From Ascaphus truei (Eukaryota > Chordata > Amphibia > Anura > Ascaphidae), in NCBI GenBank assembly GCA_036426205.1, contig CM071573.1:72514580-72578579 (forward strand): a stretch of DNA of 64,000 nt, written 5' to 3'. Positions 1 to 11,216 of the stretch are shown here, piece after piece. The notes under the pieces are model-generated. The model ran no database searches. It worked only from the letters and a program-made list of their open reading frames with translations, and was not told the DNA's origin. The first letter of the stretch is position 1. Every line of letters starts with the position of its first letter. A program made the translations under genes and the position numbers.

Positions 1-1634
1 TAACAAAAATAAAAAGGTACAATCAGTTTACAATCAAATGCATAAACCACCAAGTAAAGAAATAACGGCTACATTGTTTTTACAACTTGTTCTAGGTGGC
101 ACAGATTTGTTTGTAACCAGACTCTTATCCAGAGAGAGTTCAATTCCATTCAGTACTAAGATTCAGCTTCTGGGTGATCTAGCATGCATATATTTTGAAA
201 GTGTTCTTCCATGAAGAGTTTTCTCTATGGATAATAGTCTTTTTCTATCCTACTTTGAGAAGGGAACTGCTTTGGTATGTCCCTGTTCTGTTATAATGGA
301 ATAGGAGGGACATAGAGAGGTCTCTTATCCTCACCGCAAATAATTTTTCTTCTTGTCCCTCCATGCCAGTACAACTTTCTGTCCCTCCCTAGTGGAATTG
401 TTCCTATTCTTTCATTGCTTGGCTAGACTTTTTGATGTGAGGAGGAGAATAGGGAGCCTTCAAATTGTCTTATGAAAATTGATTTGTTTAAAGTGTTTTC
501 CTAGCTGCAGCTGGGAAGGTCTTAATTCCCATTCATTTGTACTAGCATGAAGGTATTACTTGGAATTTATTTTATTATAAAACGATTTATTTTTGTTTGA
601 GAACCGTAGGATAACCTACAGATTTTTATAATCATACTTTCTCGTCATCAAAAAGCCAATTTAAGATAACATTTTATTAATTTGGTTGTCACCACTTCTC
701 TTGGAAGCAAATTTCACAGTCTGATTGCTCCTTGAGTGAAGAAATTCTGTGGGGAGTTTCGCTTATTACCACATTATTAGCCCAGTTCATAGTTCATAAG
801 TCAGTTCATGCACCATCCTTCTAATGAGCAATTAAAAAAAGATAATTTAACATAGTGCACCACCTGGTTACTTAAAATAAATACATCTTTCGACATACCT
901 ATGCTGTTCTCTCTCCAGCTGCATGCAGTAAAGTGTGACTGCAAATATAATTTTCAACACTCTTATCTTTAGAAGATCTGCCTGGACACATGCGCTCTGC
1001 ACATAGAACCTGACCGTAACATTTTAGAGCGTTTTTTTATGAAGCAGAAATTTGAAATGGAACGTATGACTGCAGGATATAAAAATGGTCGTTTCATGCA
1101 CTAATGTGACTGGGAACCATTATACTTCTGTTTGGATCTACTGAACTGAGGGATTATGCATGTCTACGATGTTATCTCAAAACCAAAAATGGTTTCCCTC
1201 TGTTAACTGGATTGGACAATGGTCTGTGAAATCAGAATTACACGATTATATATTTCTAAGTAAACATTTAATTTGCTTTTTATTGTTTCAAATCTTTGTA
1301 GGGAGTCACCTAGTATATCCAGTATTAGTTCTTGTTGGCAACTGTTGGTTTTATACTACATTACATTTTTGTCCTGTCCACTACATCTTTTATTGTTCCT
1401 TTCCAGTCTATAAAGGTACCTTCATCCACTCTACACTTGCATATCGCCATGGTCTTCTAAGAGTGAAACCTTTCACTAAGAAAATTGGGGATTTGTTGGT
1501 AATAATAATTGCACTAGGAAAACCCGTCCTTTGCTGTTTTGCTAAAACGCAAACGTGTGGCTTTGGTGGTGTTTTTCCTCCCCCGTGTATCCTACATTTT
1601 ATTATCCTATTTCCCCTCTTTTTTTTCTGCACAG
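1..1634 (+). other. Upstream intron, no element recognised
   Basis: AT-rich sequence with stop codons in all frames and no motif I recognise. It ends in a pyrimidine-rich tract and CAG directly before the exon at 1635, so I read it as intron of the plus-strand gene. ORFs that run across 1160-1740 cross this splice site in the wrong frame. Confidence 0.5.
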
Positions 1635-1719
1635 AGTGGGTATTCTGCTCCCTCCTACTCTCCCTGGCAGGGCTCATACCAGGGGAGTCCTCGGATTGGT
1701 CCACCGCAACGCAGACAGA
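1635..1719 (+). CDS. 85-nt internal coding exon, possibly alternatively spliced
   Basis: The exon lies between a strong acceptor (a long T/C tract followed by TGCACAG) and a strong donor (A|GTGAGT at 1720). Frame 0 encodes 28 residues plus one base, a Ser/Tyr/Pro/Gly/Arg-rich peptide beginning SGYSAPSY and ending PPQRRQ. Its length is 3n+1, so including it shifts the downstream frame by one. Joined directly to the terminal exon at 19884, it would give a 30-residue tail ending at the TAA of 19973-19975. If it is skipped after a phase-0 exon, the same terminal exon is read as a 362-residue tail. I infer the same gene from strand, phase and position. I do not recognise the peptide with certainty, and other exons could lie in the 18-kb gap. 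Confidence 0.55.
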
Positions 1720-2145
1720 GTGAGTCTGTGCACCTCTCACTCATCCCCCCCCTTCCCCCTTTGTCTGCTTATTAGAAGCTTTTATATTGCATGCAACGTC
1801 CCCTCCACTAGCATCCCTGCCCCAAAGTCCAGCAGTGAACAGGCATAGGATGATGTGCTGTTCTCTAACCAAAGCGCTTTTGTTTGGTCCCTGCACATGC
1901 AGCTAAAAATTCATTGTGTGGCATCTTTTTCCAGAGACCTGATTTTATGTTCATCACTTCCAAGTGCCATCCTGGTCATTTTGTTTGCACTGTTGGTAAT
2001 ATAATTTTGTTCCACCTGGTCTTTCTTTTCTGTGGCCTGCTTGTACATAGCCTCACTTATAATAGAATGCATACTATGCACCAGTCAAAAAGATTTGCAA
2101 TGTGAACATTGTTGCCATGCAGATCGTGACAGAACATCTAAGTGA

Positions 2146-2295
2146 GAGGTGGCCAACTCCAGTCCTCAAGGGCCAGCAACACCAAGTTTTAAGGATATGC
2201 CTACTTCGGCACAGGTGGCGCAGTCAGACTGAAGCAGGGATGTCCTTAAAACCTGACCTGTTGGTGGCCCTTGAGGACTGATGTTGGCCACCCCT
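2146..2295. repeat. Foldback (palindromic) MITE, copy 1 of 7
   Basis: The arm beginning GGTGGCCAACTCCAGTCC is repeated as its reverse complement at the far end. Inner arms carry AAGGATAT...CTTC and GAAGCAGGGATGTCCTT around a short loop. The same palindrome recurs near 25.2, 26.1, 32.9, 34.6, 40.2 and 60.8 kb. It has no coding capacity. Confidence 0.85.
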
Positions 2296-3287
2296 AATTC
2301 AAGTGAATCATCTCAATTCAGATTAGAAAAGGATTCAATGCACATCAAAAACATCCACTGTTACAGGATCATATTGTATGCAAAGCCAATGCTTTAGCTT
2401 GTTAAGCAGTCATCAGGGTCAAAGGCCTAACCGGGCCTCATCTACCTCCCATCTACACAACCTATATACAATATAGAAGAATAATACTAATTATACTTTT
2501 AAATCCAAGACGTACATCTCCAGTTTTGGGCAAGAGTAATTTTCAGATGAGCTATACTGCTGCTCTACCCATTAAAGTTGCGGTCTAAAGGTTCCCTTGA
2601 TAACTGCAGAAGCAAAGGATGAGGAAAATAATAGTTACTATTTTTTTTTCTTTTTATTCAAAGTGCAGGACGAGCTCGGGGACCATGATATTATTGTCAT
2701 GCGTTAAACTCGTAAAGGCGTCTATGGAGGATTGTTTTAGATTTGTATATAGACTTCAGTTTTTAACTCATTTGTTAGTGTTAAAATCTTACATTATGTA
2801 AATAAAAAATTTAAAAAACCGAAAACTACGTTTTTATGACCCGAAGCAGCAAAGTTACATTCCAACGCACTGAACTCCATGTATATCTTGGTGCAATCCT
2901 CCTCAAATCCCCATGCAGTCCAGTTATTGTCCACTATCAACAGCACCAACTGAAACTGGAACAGACAGGGGGGGAAAGGCGCAATAGGGAACAGCGTAAA
3001 TATATAGCAAATCCATATGTAAAAGAAAACAAAAAATGGAAAGGAACATTTAAAATATATTAAACCAGCACGTGTCCTCCCAAAGACTTCTGTATCGCAT
3101 CGGGCGTGCACACCATTTAACTTTGTCAATATACATATTTTAATAGATTTTACTAAAGATTCCCGACTGCAAAACAGAGGTGAAAGCGCAAAAGATAACA
3201 TTCGATTTTATCAAAGAAATTAAATCCCATTGAAAGCAAAGTGAGATTTTCCCTTTGATAATCTGGTGCCTTTTTTTCTTTTGCACT

Positions 3288-3289
<2 letters not shown>

Positions 3290-3320
<31 letters not shown>
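3290..3320. repeat. Poly(T) tract of about 31 bases
   Basis: An uninterrupted T run, possibly the A-tail of a minus-strand retroposed copy. I see no recognisable element body beside it. Confidence 0.8.
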
Positions 3321-3324
<4 letters not shown>

Positions 3325-3439
3325 TTCGTTTTGTAGCCAGGAGATTTTAGTAAATAACCCTGAGTTAGGCACCTTACGTAAAAATCTAAGAGATGGTTAA
3401 AATTAAACATAATTTTTAAAATAGAAATAAGCCTTTTAT

Positions 3440-3890
3440 GTATGTTTATCTTTATATAGCGCCATTAATGTACTTCATGCTTCACAGCAGTAATACACGT
3501 GACATATAATTAATAACAAATAATACAAATAACACATCATGGGAAGAAGCGCTTCAGACATAAAAAGTAACATTTAGGAAAAGGAGTCCCTGCCCTAAAG
3601 AGCTTACAATCTATAACAATAATAACTTTATTTCATATAGCACTTTTTCTCCCAATGGGACTCAGTGCTTCGCAGTATAGCGCGCGGTACGCAGCACATA
3701 GGATCTTTACAGACACCGTCCCTGTCCAGACGAGCTTACAATCTGTTTCTGGTGCCTGAGGCACAGGGAGATAAAGTGATTTGCCCAATGTAAAAAGTGT
3801 CCAACACTAGGATTTGAAGCAGGTTCGCCTGCTTCAAATTCAGTGTCATTATGATTGTCAGTGCTCTTACTCAATGAGCCACTCTTTCTA
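3440..3890 (-). repeat. SINE-like repeat, two adjacent partial copies
   Basis: Both parts contain the frog-type phrases tatagcgcc / tatagcac, gcttcacagcag / gcttcgcagtat and gagcttacaatct. The second part continues with ggtgcctgaggcacaggg and a reversed tRNA-type B box (gatttgaagcaggttcg) before aatgagccact. The reversed B box suggests a tRNA-derived SINE head on the minus strand. Related copies lie near 42.72-42.98 kb and, in part, at 15.93-16.05 kb. Confidence 0.6.
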
Positions 3891-6800
3891 GATTCATTGC
3901 TGACCTATACTTTTCTACAAATCTGTGAAAGTCGGGGCTACCCCTGGTAAACCTGGCTATTTGGTAGCTTTAGTGTACAATTTGTCATTTGTGTTAATTG
4001 TCAGAACTCCCCACAAAATGTGTAACTGCCACATGAATGAAAAGCATGTTTGTAGAAACACATACGAGTCATGCAGTAAACTGTTACCTGAGGTAACCAT
4101 CTCCAGCAAATTACTTTATTCACACACTCATCATAACCAAACATAAAAAAGACACAATTTCTTTAGATATTTATTCATCATATTATTCTGAATCCTATAT
4201 TTTTGATTCAATCAAACCCAATTAATCATTTTGACAAACTACCAGAGGCCACTTAAAAGAAATACCTTCCAAAAAATAACAGGTGTGCAAAATTTCTTTG
4301 TATTGTTATCGGATTCCTTTTTGTTTGTTTCATGTTGCATTGTGTACCATTTGAAGCATGTCTCACCTTTGTCTTGTGCTAACAGCGTCGTGCGTTTAAT
4401 GGCATGCCTAAGTTTTGTAGTCTGAATTTTGACACATATTACCCACAAAGCAGTTTGTTTACTTTTCTCGTGCTGAAATGGTAAGTTGGTATTGTTTTGT
4501 ACTTTACAAATCACTTGTGCAAAGACTGTCTCAGTAAAAACAAATCTTAGAGGTAGAACTTGTTCACCCAAATCTAATATTGTATTGTGCTGAGGTTTCA
4601 AGTTTATTAGCTGCTACTTATCTTGTCCCAGGAGGGCACTTGTATACCGACCACAAATTCAGATAAACATATATTATACACTGAGATCATTAAAAGTCCC
4701 AGTCCAGGTTGGAAATGTAGAAAAACAAATTAGCATTGAACCATTGGGAAATTTAAAAAGAATTGCCACTTAGTGAAACGTGCATTTAAAACCATCCTAA
4801 CAATAAGGCAGTAAAATCTACACATTAGCATGATATTGAAGCTTTAAATAATACCTCCATTCCAAGAACATTTTCAATTAGTCATTGCTTCTGAGATATT
4901 AGTGTACTTCTCTGATTCTAAAAGCCACTCTTAGAAGCAAGAATTTATTTATCACCTTAATAAAGTGAAGGCGTTTTAACATTATTAAATTGTTTAAACC
5001 ATATTCAACTTACATATTGTTAAAATTGTAGTTCACTTGTTATATTCCACATGTCTCTGTGATTTGCATAGTAAGTATTATTTGGTGTTTGTGAATGTTT
5101 TATTTCAATTAGGAACTAAAACTAAATGTAATGAGATTTAGTAGTGAAAACATCCTGTTGCATTTCAATCTTTATCAATACCATGATAGAAATTGTGCCT
5201 GAACGAAACATTTTAAATATTTTATAGAAAAAAAAATTACATTTACAGAGAGGGGGCGAAAAAGTACATTTCAAACATCAACTATTATATGGGAAAACTC
5301 AATATTAGGTTGTGCATTTTTAAAAATCATTTTAATTTTCTGTTTGTGCTTTTTTCCATTATGCAAACTTTTAACAGTCTCAACATTTTAATGTTTCTGG
5401 TTTGTGTTATTCAACTACTGTAGAGGAGCTTCAGATATTTTCACAGCAATTTGTAAACAGCCTTTGTCAGAATGGCTAATCGTAAATGTAATAATGTTTT
5501 TATTATTTTTTGCATAGCTACCCAGTAACCTTTTAAGTTTAATAGAGTTATGAAATGCTACTTCTTGGATGTCAATCTTCGATTTAGATAAACATTAAAC
5601 TAAATAATAGATAAACAGGTAAAAAGGATCCAGGAAATGCTATAATCACTCAACGTATAACTGTTCACCAGAAAACCACAAGTTGTTGGGTAAAGATCTC
5701 TTTATTGGCTTAGTAGAAAGATTTTGTTTCGCAATTGAAGAGGTAGGATCCTCTTGGCTTACGTTTGTAAATATACATTACCTTCCAGATCATGTTTTTG
5801 TGGGCAAAAGGACTCTATTGCAAAGCAATTAGAAAAAAAAACTTGTTACTCAGATACGATGTATCGTGAGCAAGACAAATGCGCACACCCCTCTTTTGGT
5901 AAAGTGGACTTATATTGCACGTGTAGTATAGCTTTACGAGTGTTTATCATGTTTGAAACAGTCCTAAATATAGTCTGTTAACAGTTCCAAAATTCTGGCA
6001 ATAATGTAAGATGTGTCATTTAGTAAATTAATGGAAATCAGTGAGCATATGTTTTGTGTCCCATTAAGCACGTGTAAAAGTTTATTTTTGTTTGTTTAAT
6101 AACCCTCATTTCAGAATTAATTTGAAGGTTAAAACTAAAATATTGTAGACTACAAGAGAAGATGCCATTGTCTCCCAGTCTTAGACGAATGTTCTGTGAA
6201 CTAGTTTATATCTTATGCTGCACTTTTGCGCAATCTGTTCTTTTCTACCCTTATTGTGAGTGCATAAGTTCAGTGCTCAAGGCTCAGTTTTTCTCGGCAA
6301 ACAATGATCAAACGTGGATTTATATTAAATTAGAACCAGTTTTGTGCAAATTGAACTTATGTGCACACCTTTGGGATATCTGGTATAGCTTTGATTATTG
6401 CATAAACAATTACACTTGTTATGACCTAGATTTCTTTCCCTTTGTAAGACAGGTGAACAGTTTATGACTTCTCTTCAAAGAGTAGAGCTTTTGGCTTGCT
6501 AGCTCTTCAAATAAATGCCTAGTTCTAACAATTATTTATTTGCCGTCCTCCCTTCTGGGAATATACAAAAGATTCAACAGAGTTCATTATAGGAAACAAA
6601 ATTTGAATAAAGGAATTACTGTTCAGCATTAATTATAGTCATTGCTGTATGTGCTCCTCTGATGCCATTGTCCTTGTCTCTCTGTCTCTGCTTTCCCATT
6701 TGCCATTGGAAAGGAGTTGAGAAATTAGTCCATTACTTCTGTGATAAAGCGTGGTATAGTACAATTTCAGATTTCTCCCCATTTACTGCTTCCTCGTGTT

Positions 6801-7461
6801 CACATCACATTGTTTTACTTCCTGCATGTTGCATGTACCAAGTGTCTTGCATGGAACAACAAAAAAACGTTTTTACACCATGTTCTTTGCTCAGTGTGGA
6901 TGTTTTGTTAGGGAATCTGTTTTGTTACCGTGGATGCTTAAGTAAAATGTGCAAGGACTCTCTATTATAAGATGGCATAAGGATAACATTTACAATATGA
7001 TTAAAAGCTCTTGCAGTTTTAGACCTCTCACGCTTCTTTATACAACACCTTGAATGTGCTTTGTCAGATTCTAAACCCACAGTTGGACAGGAGACATGAA
7101 TGAGCAGGCTGGTATCTGGAATTCTAATAGGCTGAGCCAGTTATGTAATTAGAGATGATATATATCATAGCCTATTAAATGCATTTTACACCTAATAATC
7201 CATTATAGCATTAAGGAGTTGACCTTTTGTGAAACTAAAAAGGAAGACTGCAGTAATTATGACCTTCTAGGAGAGATAATTTCCATCAGTTAGTGCTCCG
7301 ACAAGTTGTAGACCCTAGACTATTCCAGTAGGGTATGAAGTGCTAGGAAATTACATATAGGGCCTTTTTCTCTAAAGTGCAATAGCACCAATCTGGTGCT
7401 ACTGTGCAGAAAGCCCCATTTAAATCAAAGGGACTTTAAGTGAGGTAGCACCAGATAATCC
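3891..7461 (+). other. Intronic AT-rich sequence, nothing recognised
   Basis: Long AT-rich stretch with short ORFs only and no codon-like composition or splice-bounded frame that I could support. Parts such as 7020-7340 are less repetitive and could be conserved noncoding sequence, but a cross-species alignment would be needed to say so. Confidence 0.4.
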
Positions 7462-7876
7462 TTAAAGCCGCAATATGGCTTTTTTTTTTTTTTTTTTTTT
7501 AATTTATTTTAAATACGTTGGAAGCAGGGGTCTCTGTAGCTGAACTGTGTTAATTTTAGCTTTGGGGACCTCTGCTTCCTGAGACACCTCCGTAGGGGAT
7601 GCCGGTAGCAGCTCTGGCTGGGTGGTGTGGGGCTATCGAAAGGGGCGTATTGGAAGCTCCTGCATTACGCGAGCCAATATGAAGTTTTGACGCTGTCCCC
7701 TATTGGCCCGCGTGTCTAGGACATTTAAACCTGCGCTGCTGCTTCCGGCACACACTACAGAGGTAGGTATCTCGGGGAGCAGGCGGGGTCTCCGTAGCTG
7801 AAATTAACGTGTTCAGTTCCAGAGACCCCCTGCTTCCCACCTTTTTAAGGAAAAAGAATACGTTCTGCTGCTTTAA
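7462..7876. mobile_element. Non-autonomous DNA transposon with TTAA duplications
   Basis: TTAA at 7462-7465 and 7873-7876 flanks an element whose ends match in inverted orientation (AGCCGCA... and ...TGCTGCT). Further in, GGAAGCAGGGGTCTCT and AGCTGAA...GTTAATTT recur in inverted orientation at 7519-7562 and 7785-7835. TTAA duplication is typical of the piggyBac superfamily, but the terminal motif is not one I know, so the assignment rests on the TTAA and the TIR. No transposase is present. A poly(T) run of about 22 bases lies inside the left arm. Confidence 0.6.
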
Positions 7877-9204
7877 ATAAAACATTTTTGTAATGCTGTC
7901 AAATACATTTGAAAGCTTCACCCACTTCACATTCATGGATTGTACTACTTGTCGGTAAATATGATGAAATTGATATGCTGCCCTGTAATATTCTGGGGAA
8001 TCATGCCTTGACCAAACATCAGCGCACTCTCTTTCAGAAAAGATTAAATTGCCCCACAAGTAGAACTTCCACTTATTTGTTTCTTGCATTAAAAGAAATC
8101 CCTTAATCTCTTTAGACAAATTATGCTGCCATCATTAGTCGGGCTTCATCAGAGAGATGAGTTTACAAACCGGGTTATAATAAAATAAGATTAGGGGAAG
8201 ATTGTATAAGTACTTGAAAGCATTTGAAGACATTAAAAGTTTATTGCCTGATTTGTATCATGTTTAATTTAAAGAACATGTCGCTGGCATTAGTTTACTT
8301 TGGTTTTAGGGGATTACCCTTAAAATCTTCATGTCCGTGCACACCCTGCAAACACATTTTTCATATACAGCAATATTACACAACGCTTACACGCTATCCT
8401 GCTCAACAGTGAGAAGTTCCACATCTGTATTATCCACTTCTCTCCCTTTAGGAGTTTGTGGATACTTTGAAAGATAATAGATAAAGTTTCTGAATAATTA
8501 AAAATAGTGTTGCTTATCTCACCGGTTAGTATCAACACAGGACAAGCCATATAATCTGGGACCACAAATATATGTCATGAATGGGAAGAGCAGGGCCACA
8601 ATGAAATAGAATAACCTCTAAAGTAGAAGCAGTACTAGCCACTTGGAGACTGGATTTCTGTTTTGGGGTAACGCCCATATTTACTAAGCCGGCTTCTGCC
8701 GAAGGACACCTTGGACACATGAATAGGCTGTATGGGGCCTTCCAGCACAAGAAAGGGTCTTATACGGGAGAAAAGTGCTTTCAAATGCATTGTACAGCAT
8801 TACAAAAATGTAATGTTGTAAGAGTGCGTAGTAAACATGGGCCTAAATCTGTCACATCATTAAGAAGTTTTATCAAGGTAATTCATTGCATTTTATTTGT
8901 TTTTAGCTTTTGTTTTTTCCCCCTCAAAAGTCAAACACACACATATTTTTTGAAGTTGGTTTTATATATGATAAGCTGATATCTGGGAAAGTGTTTTTTG
9001 TTTTTTTGAATAGAGCTTTTGTATGCACAAAAGCAGTACCAGGTCCAGCAAATTGGGATGCCCCCTCGTGGGGTTAAAGGCATTAAAGGAAACGGCAAAT
9101 GGATGCTAAGACACAACTCTGGTCAGGAGATAGCATAACATGAACAAGGTAGTCAAGCACACCAAAAATAGATAAATCAAAGAGGGGATTTAATGACTAA
9201 AGAG
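7877..9204 (+). other. Intronic sequence, nothing recognised
   Basis: No supported exon or repeat family. The ORFs here (up to 139 codons on the minus strand, crossing into the TTAA element) are not bounded by splice sites and have no recognisable product. Confidence 0.4.
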
Positions 9205-9250
9205 TCATAACATCCAACGTTTCGGTGCAACATGCACCATCATGGTAAAA
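9205..9250 (-). repeat. Hairpin-bearing retroposon remnant (hammerhead-like core)
   Basis: Read on the minus strand this is CCATGAT, then a perfect 6-bp stem GGTGCA/TGCACC with a TGT loop, then GAAACGTTGGATG. The order matches the conserved strand, stem II and GAAA of a type I hammerhead ribozyme, but the CUGANGA strand is altered and no cleavage site with a stem III is visible. It is probably a fossil of a Penelope-like or SINE tail. Confidence 0.45.
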
Positions 9251-9438
9251 GCAGAGCTTCTGCACAGACTTTTCCATCCCGCACTTCTCTTTATTTTGGG
9301 CAGATTTTGCTAATTGTAAATTAAACATTTGATTGACATTTACAACCCACATGTTTGTTTAAGTCTTGAATAAATTCCTTTTAAAAGCCAATTATATGTG
9401 AAGTTGTTTATAAAAATATTTGCGAATGAAGAGTGACC

Positions 9439-9472
9439 CATGAGGAAGATCCCGTGAGGATAAAAACATTGG
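9439..9472 (+). repeat. Second degenerate hairpin of the same type
   Basis: ATGAGGA is followed by AGATCC, a short loop, GGAT and then AAAAACATTGG. It lines up with the clearer copy at 50239-50272 but has lost the GAAA core and part of the stem. It is read as a decayed plus-strand copy of a hairpin-tailed retroposon. Confidence 0.4.
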
Positions 9473-9833
9473 CAATCGAAATAAATATGCAGCGACACTT
9501 TTTGCATTACTAGAGCCTATATTGTGCTTCATTACTTGTTTTTGCTATTGTGCTACAGCTTGTACCATAGTGAAGTGTCACTTTTAAATAAATGTATCAT
9601 TAATGTCCATATAGAAAAGTAGTATATTAAAATTTTGTCGAAATGTAATATGTGCTGCTCCTATTGGGAAACACGGAACCAACATATATTCTACGAAAGA
9701 GCATGTTATTTTTTGCCTTTCAAATCTTTTTTTTATCAGCACTCAAAAGCAGACTAGCTTAAGCTTAAACATATGACATATGAGGCTATTGTGGTGTTTT
9801 CCAAGTATAGGTATTTGTGTTTTGCGTTGAAAC

Positions 9834-10470
9834 TAGGGATGTACCGGGTCTAAAAAATGACTAGGTAACCGGTACCGGGTACCCAGGGGAAACATATTAC
9901 CCAGCCTGGTCACCGGGTACCCGGCCAGGCAGTTTTGACTTACGGGCAGCGGAGTGTGAGGAGGATCACGGCAACATCCTGGTGGCAGTGGGAGCACAGG
10001 ATGACTTCCTTTAGTCTGTAAGGGTGGCAGTAGAGGATGACATTCTTCAGCTGGTGGCAGCAGAGGACGACATCCTTCACTGCCGGTGGGAGCAGAGGAG
10101 CGTGACTTCGGGGTCGGACCGTTGGGGCACATGCCTCCCCAGCTGTCCAATAGTAATGCTCTTCCTCCAGTCACATGTGCCTCTGCTCGCACTGGCTGTG
10201 AAGGATGTCGTCCTCTGCTGCAACCAGCTGAAGAAAGTCACCCTCTGCTGCCACCATCTGAAGGATGTCTTCCTCTAACACCAGGATGTCGCTGTGGTCC
10301 TCTTCACCCTCCGCGGCTGGCTGCAGGTAAGTCTCTTCTGCTGCTCTGCTCCTGTCGTTCTCCAAGAGGACCGAAGGAGCAGATCAGAGCGGAAATTACT
10401 CAGCACCGCGTTGCAGCGCCCTGGGCCGATTCTGGGTACTTTAAATTTCTGGGTACTTGGCACATCACTA
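9834..10470. mobile_element. hAT-like MITE, 637 bp, perfect 8-bp duplication
   Basis: GTTGAAAC occurs at 9826-9833 and again at 10471-10478. The element begins TAGGGATGTACCGGGTA-like and ends in the inverted counterpart TACTTGGCACATCACTA. An 8-bp duplication and TA(G/R)GGATGT-type ends fit the hAT superfamily. The interior is G/C-rich with imperfect direct and inverted repeats of a unit of about 24-30 bp containing GCAGCAGAGGA(C/T)GACAT. These produce ORFs of 80-129 codons on both strands that have no transposase motifs, so it is non-autonomous. Confidence 0.75.
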
Positions 10471-10576
10471 GTTGAAACTATGAAGAGCGAAGTATTCTTG
10501 ATGAAATTGCCCACTAAAATGAGAAGTAAGGAGTAGCATTGTAGTTTTTATGACAATGTAGCTAGCATCATGCCCT

Positions 10577-11216
10577 TTTATTTTATTTATTTAGAAAATG
10601 TTTTACCAGGAATTAAAGCATTGAATTGCTTCTCGTTTTTCGGCATATTAAATTGTAGAGGGTATCAAGTTTGCTACGGTGGGTTTGGGGTGCCGAGTCC
10701 ATGTCCACATAGTTGATAATTGTCATTAGCATCTGCTTTGCAATATGCTTTCTGACCAGCAGGTTTAGGGAGGATTTGTTCCTGTAAATTACACCTAGTT
10801 TGGCATAGGTTTTGGATGTCAGGGTATCAATGTGCATCCCAAATGTTAAATGGGAGTCAAACCATATGCCCAAGTATTTAAAACGAGTAACATGAGTTGG
10901 GGAGGAGGGGTTATTAGCGATGGTTCTGATCTGGAGCTCAGTCATTGGAAGCTTTACAAATGTAGCCTTGGTCCCAAATGATTACAGTCTTGTCAGTGTT
11001 TAAAACAGTTTGATTTGGGAAATCCAATTTTCAATTCTCAAAAAGTCAGATTGAAGTTTGTGTCCAAGGTCGGAGAGGCTAGGGCTGTGTTCATACAAGA
11101 TTGTCATCTGCATACATGTATATTGAAGCTCCCTTACAAGCTGTAGGAAGATCATTGAACACCGAGAAGAGTAGGGGCCCCAGAACAGAGCCTTGTGGGA
11201 CACCACATGTGAGATA
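10577..11216 (-). mobile_element. L2/CR1-like LINE, outer antisense copy, 3' half
   Basis: Read on the minus strand this encodes the end of the reverse transcriptase: VLGP, a palm segment equivalent to YADDTILY but mutated, then SDFLR and NWISQ, followed by the conserved C-terminal region (YLGIWFDSHLTFGMHID). It ends in the family tail CCTGGTAAAACATTTT. The reading frame is broken. Its 5' continuation is at 13997-14992, the two halves being separated by the inserted sense copy. Confidence 0.85.

Noticed and set aside
1160..1723. 187-codon plus-strand ORF
   Set aside because: It reads through the intron acceptor at 1634 and the exon in the wrong frame; the splice-bounded frame 0 is more credible.
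10024..10475. ORFs of 84-129 codons with His/Pro/Leu-rich products
   Set aside because: They lie inside a non-autonomous hAT element and arise from its internal GC-rich repeats.
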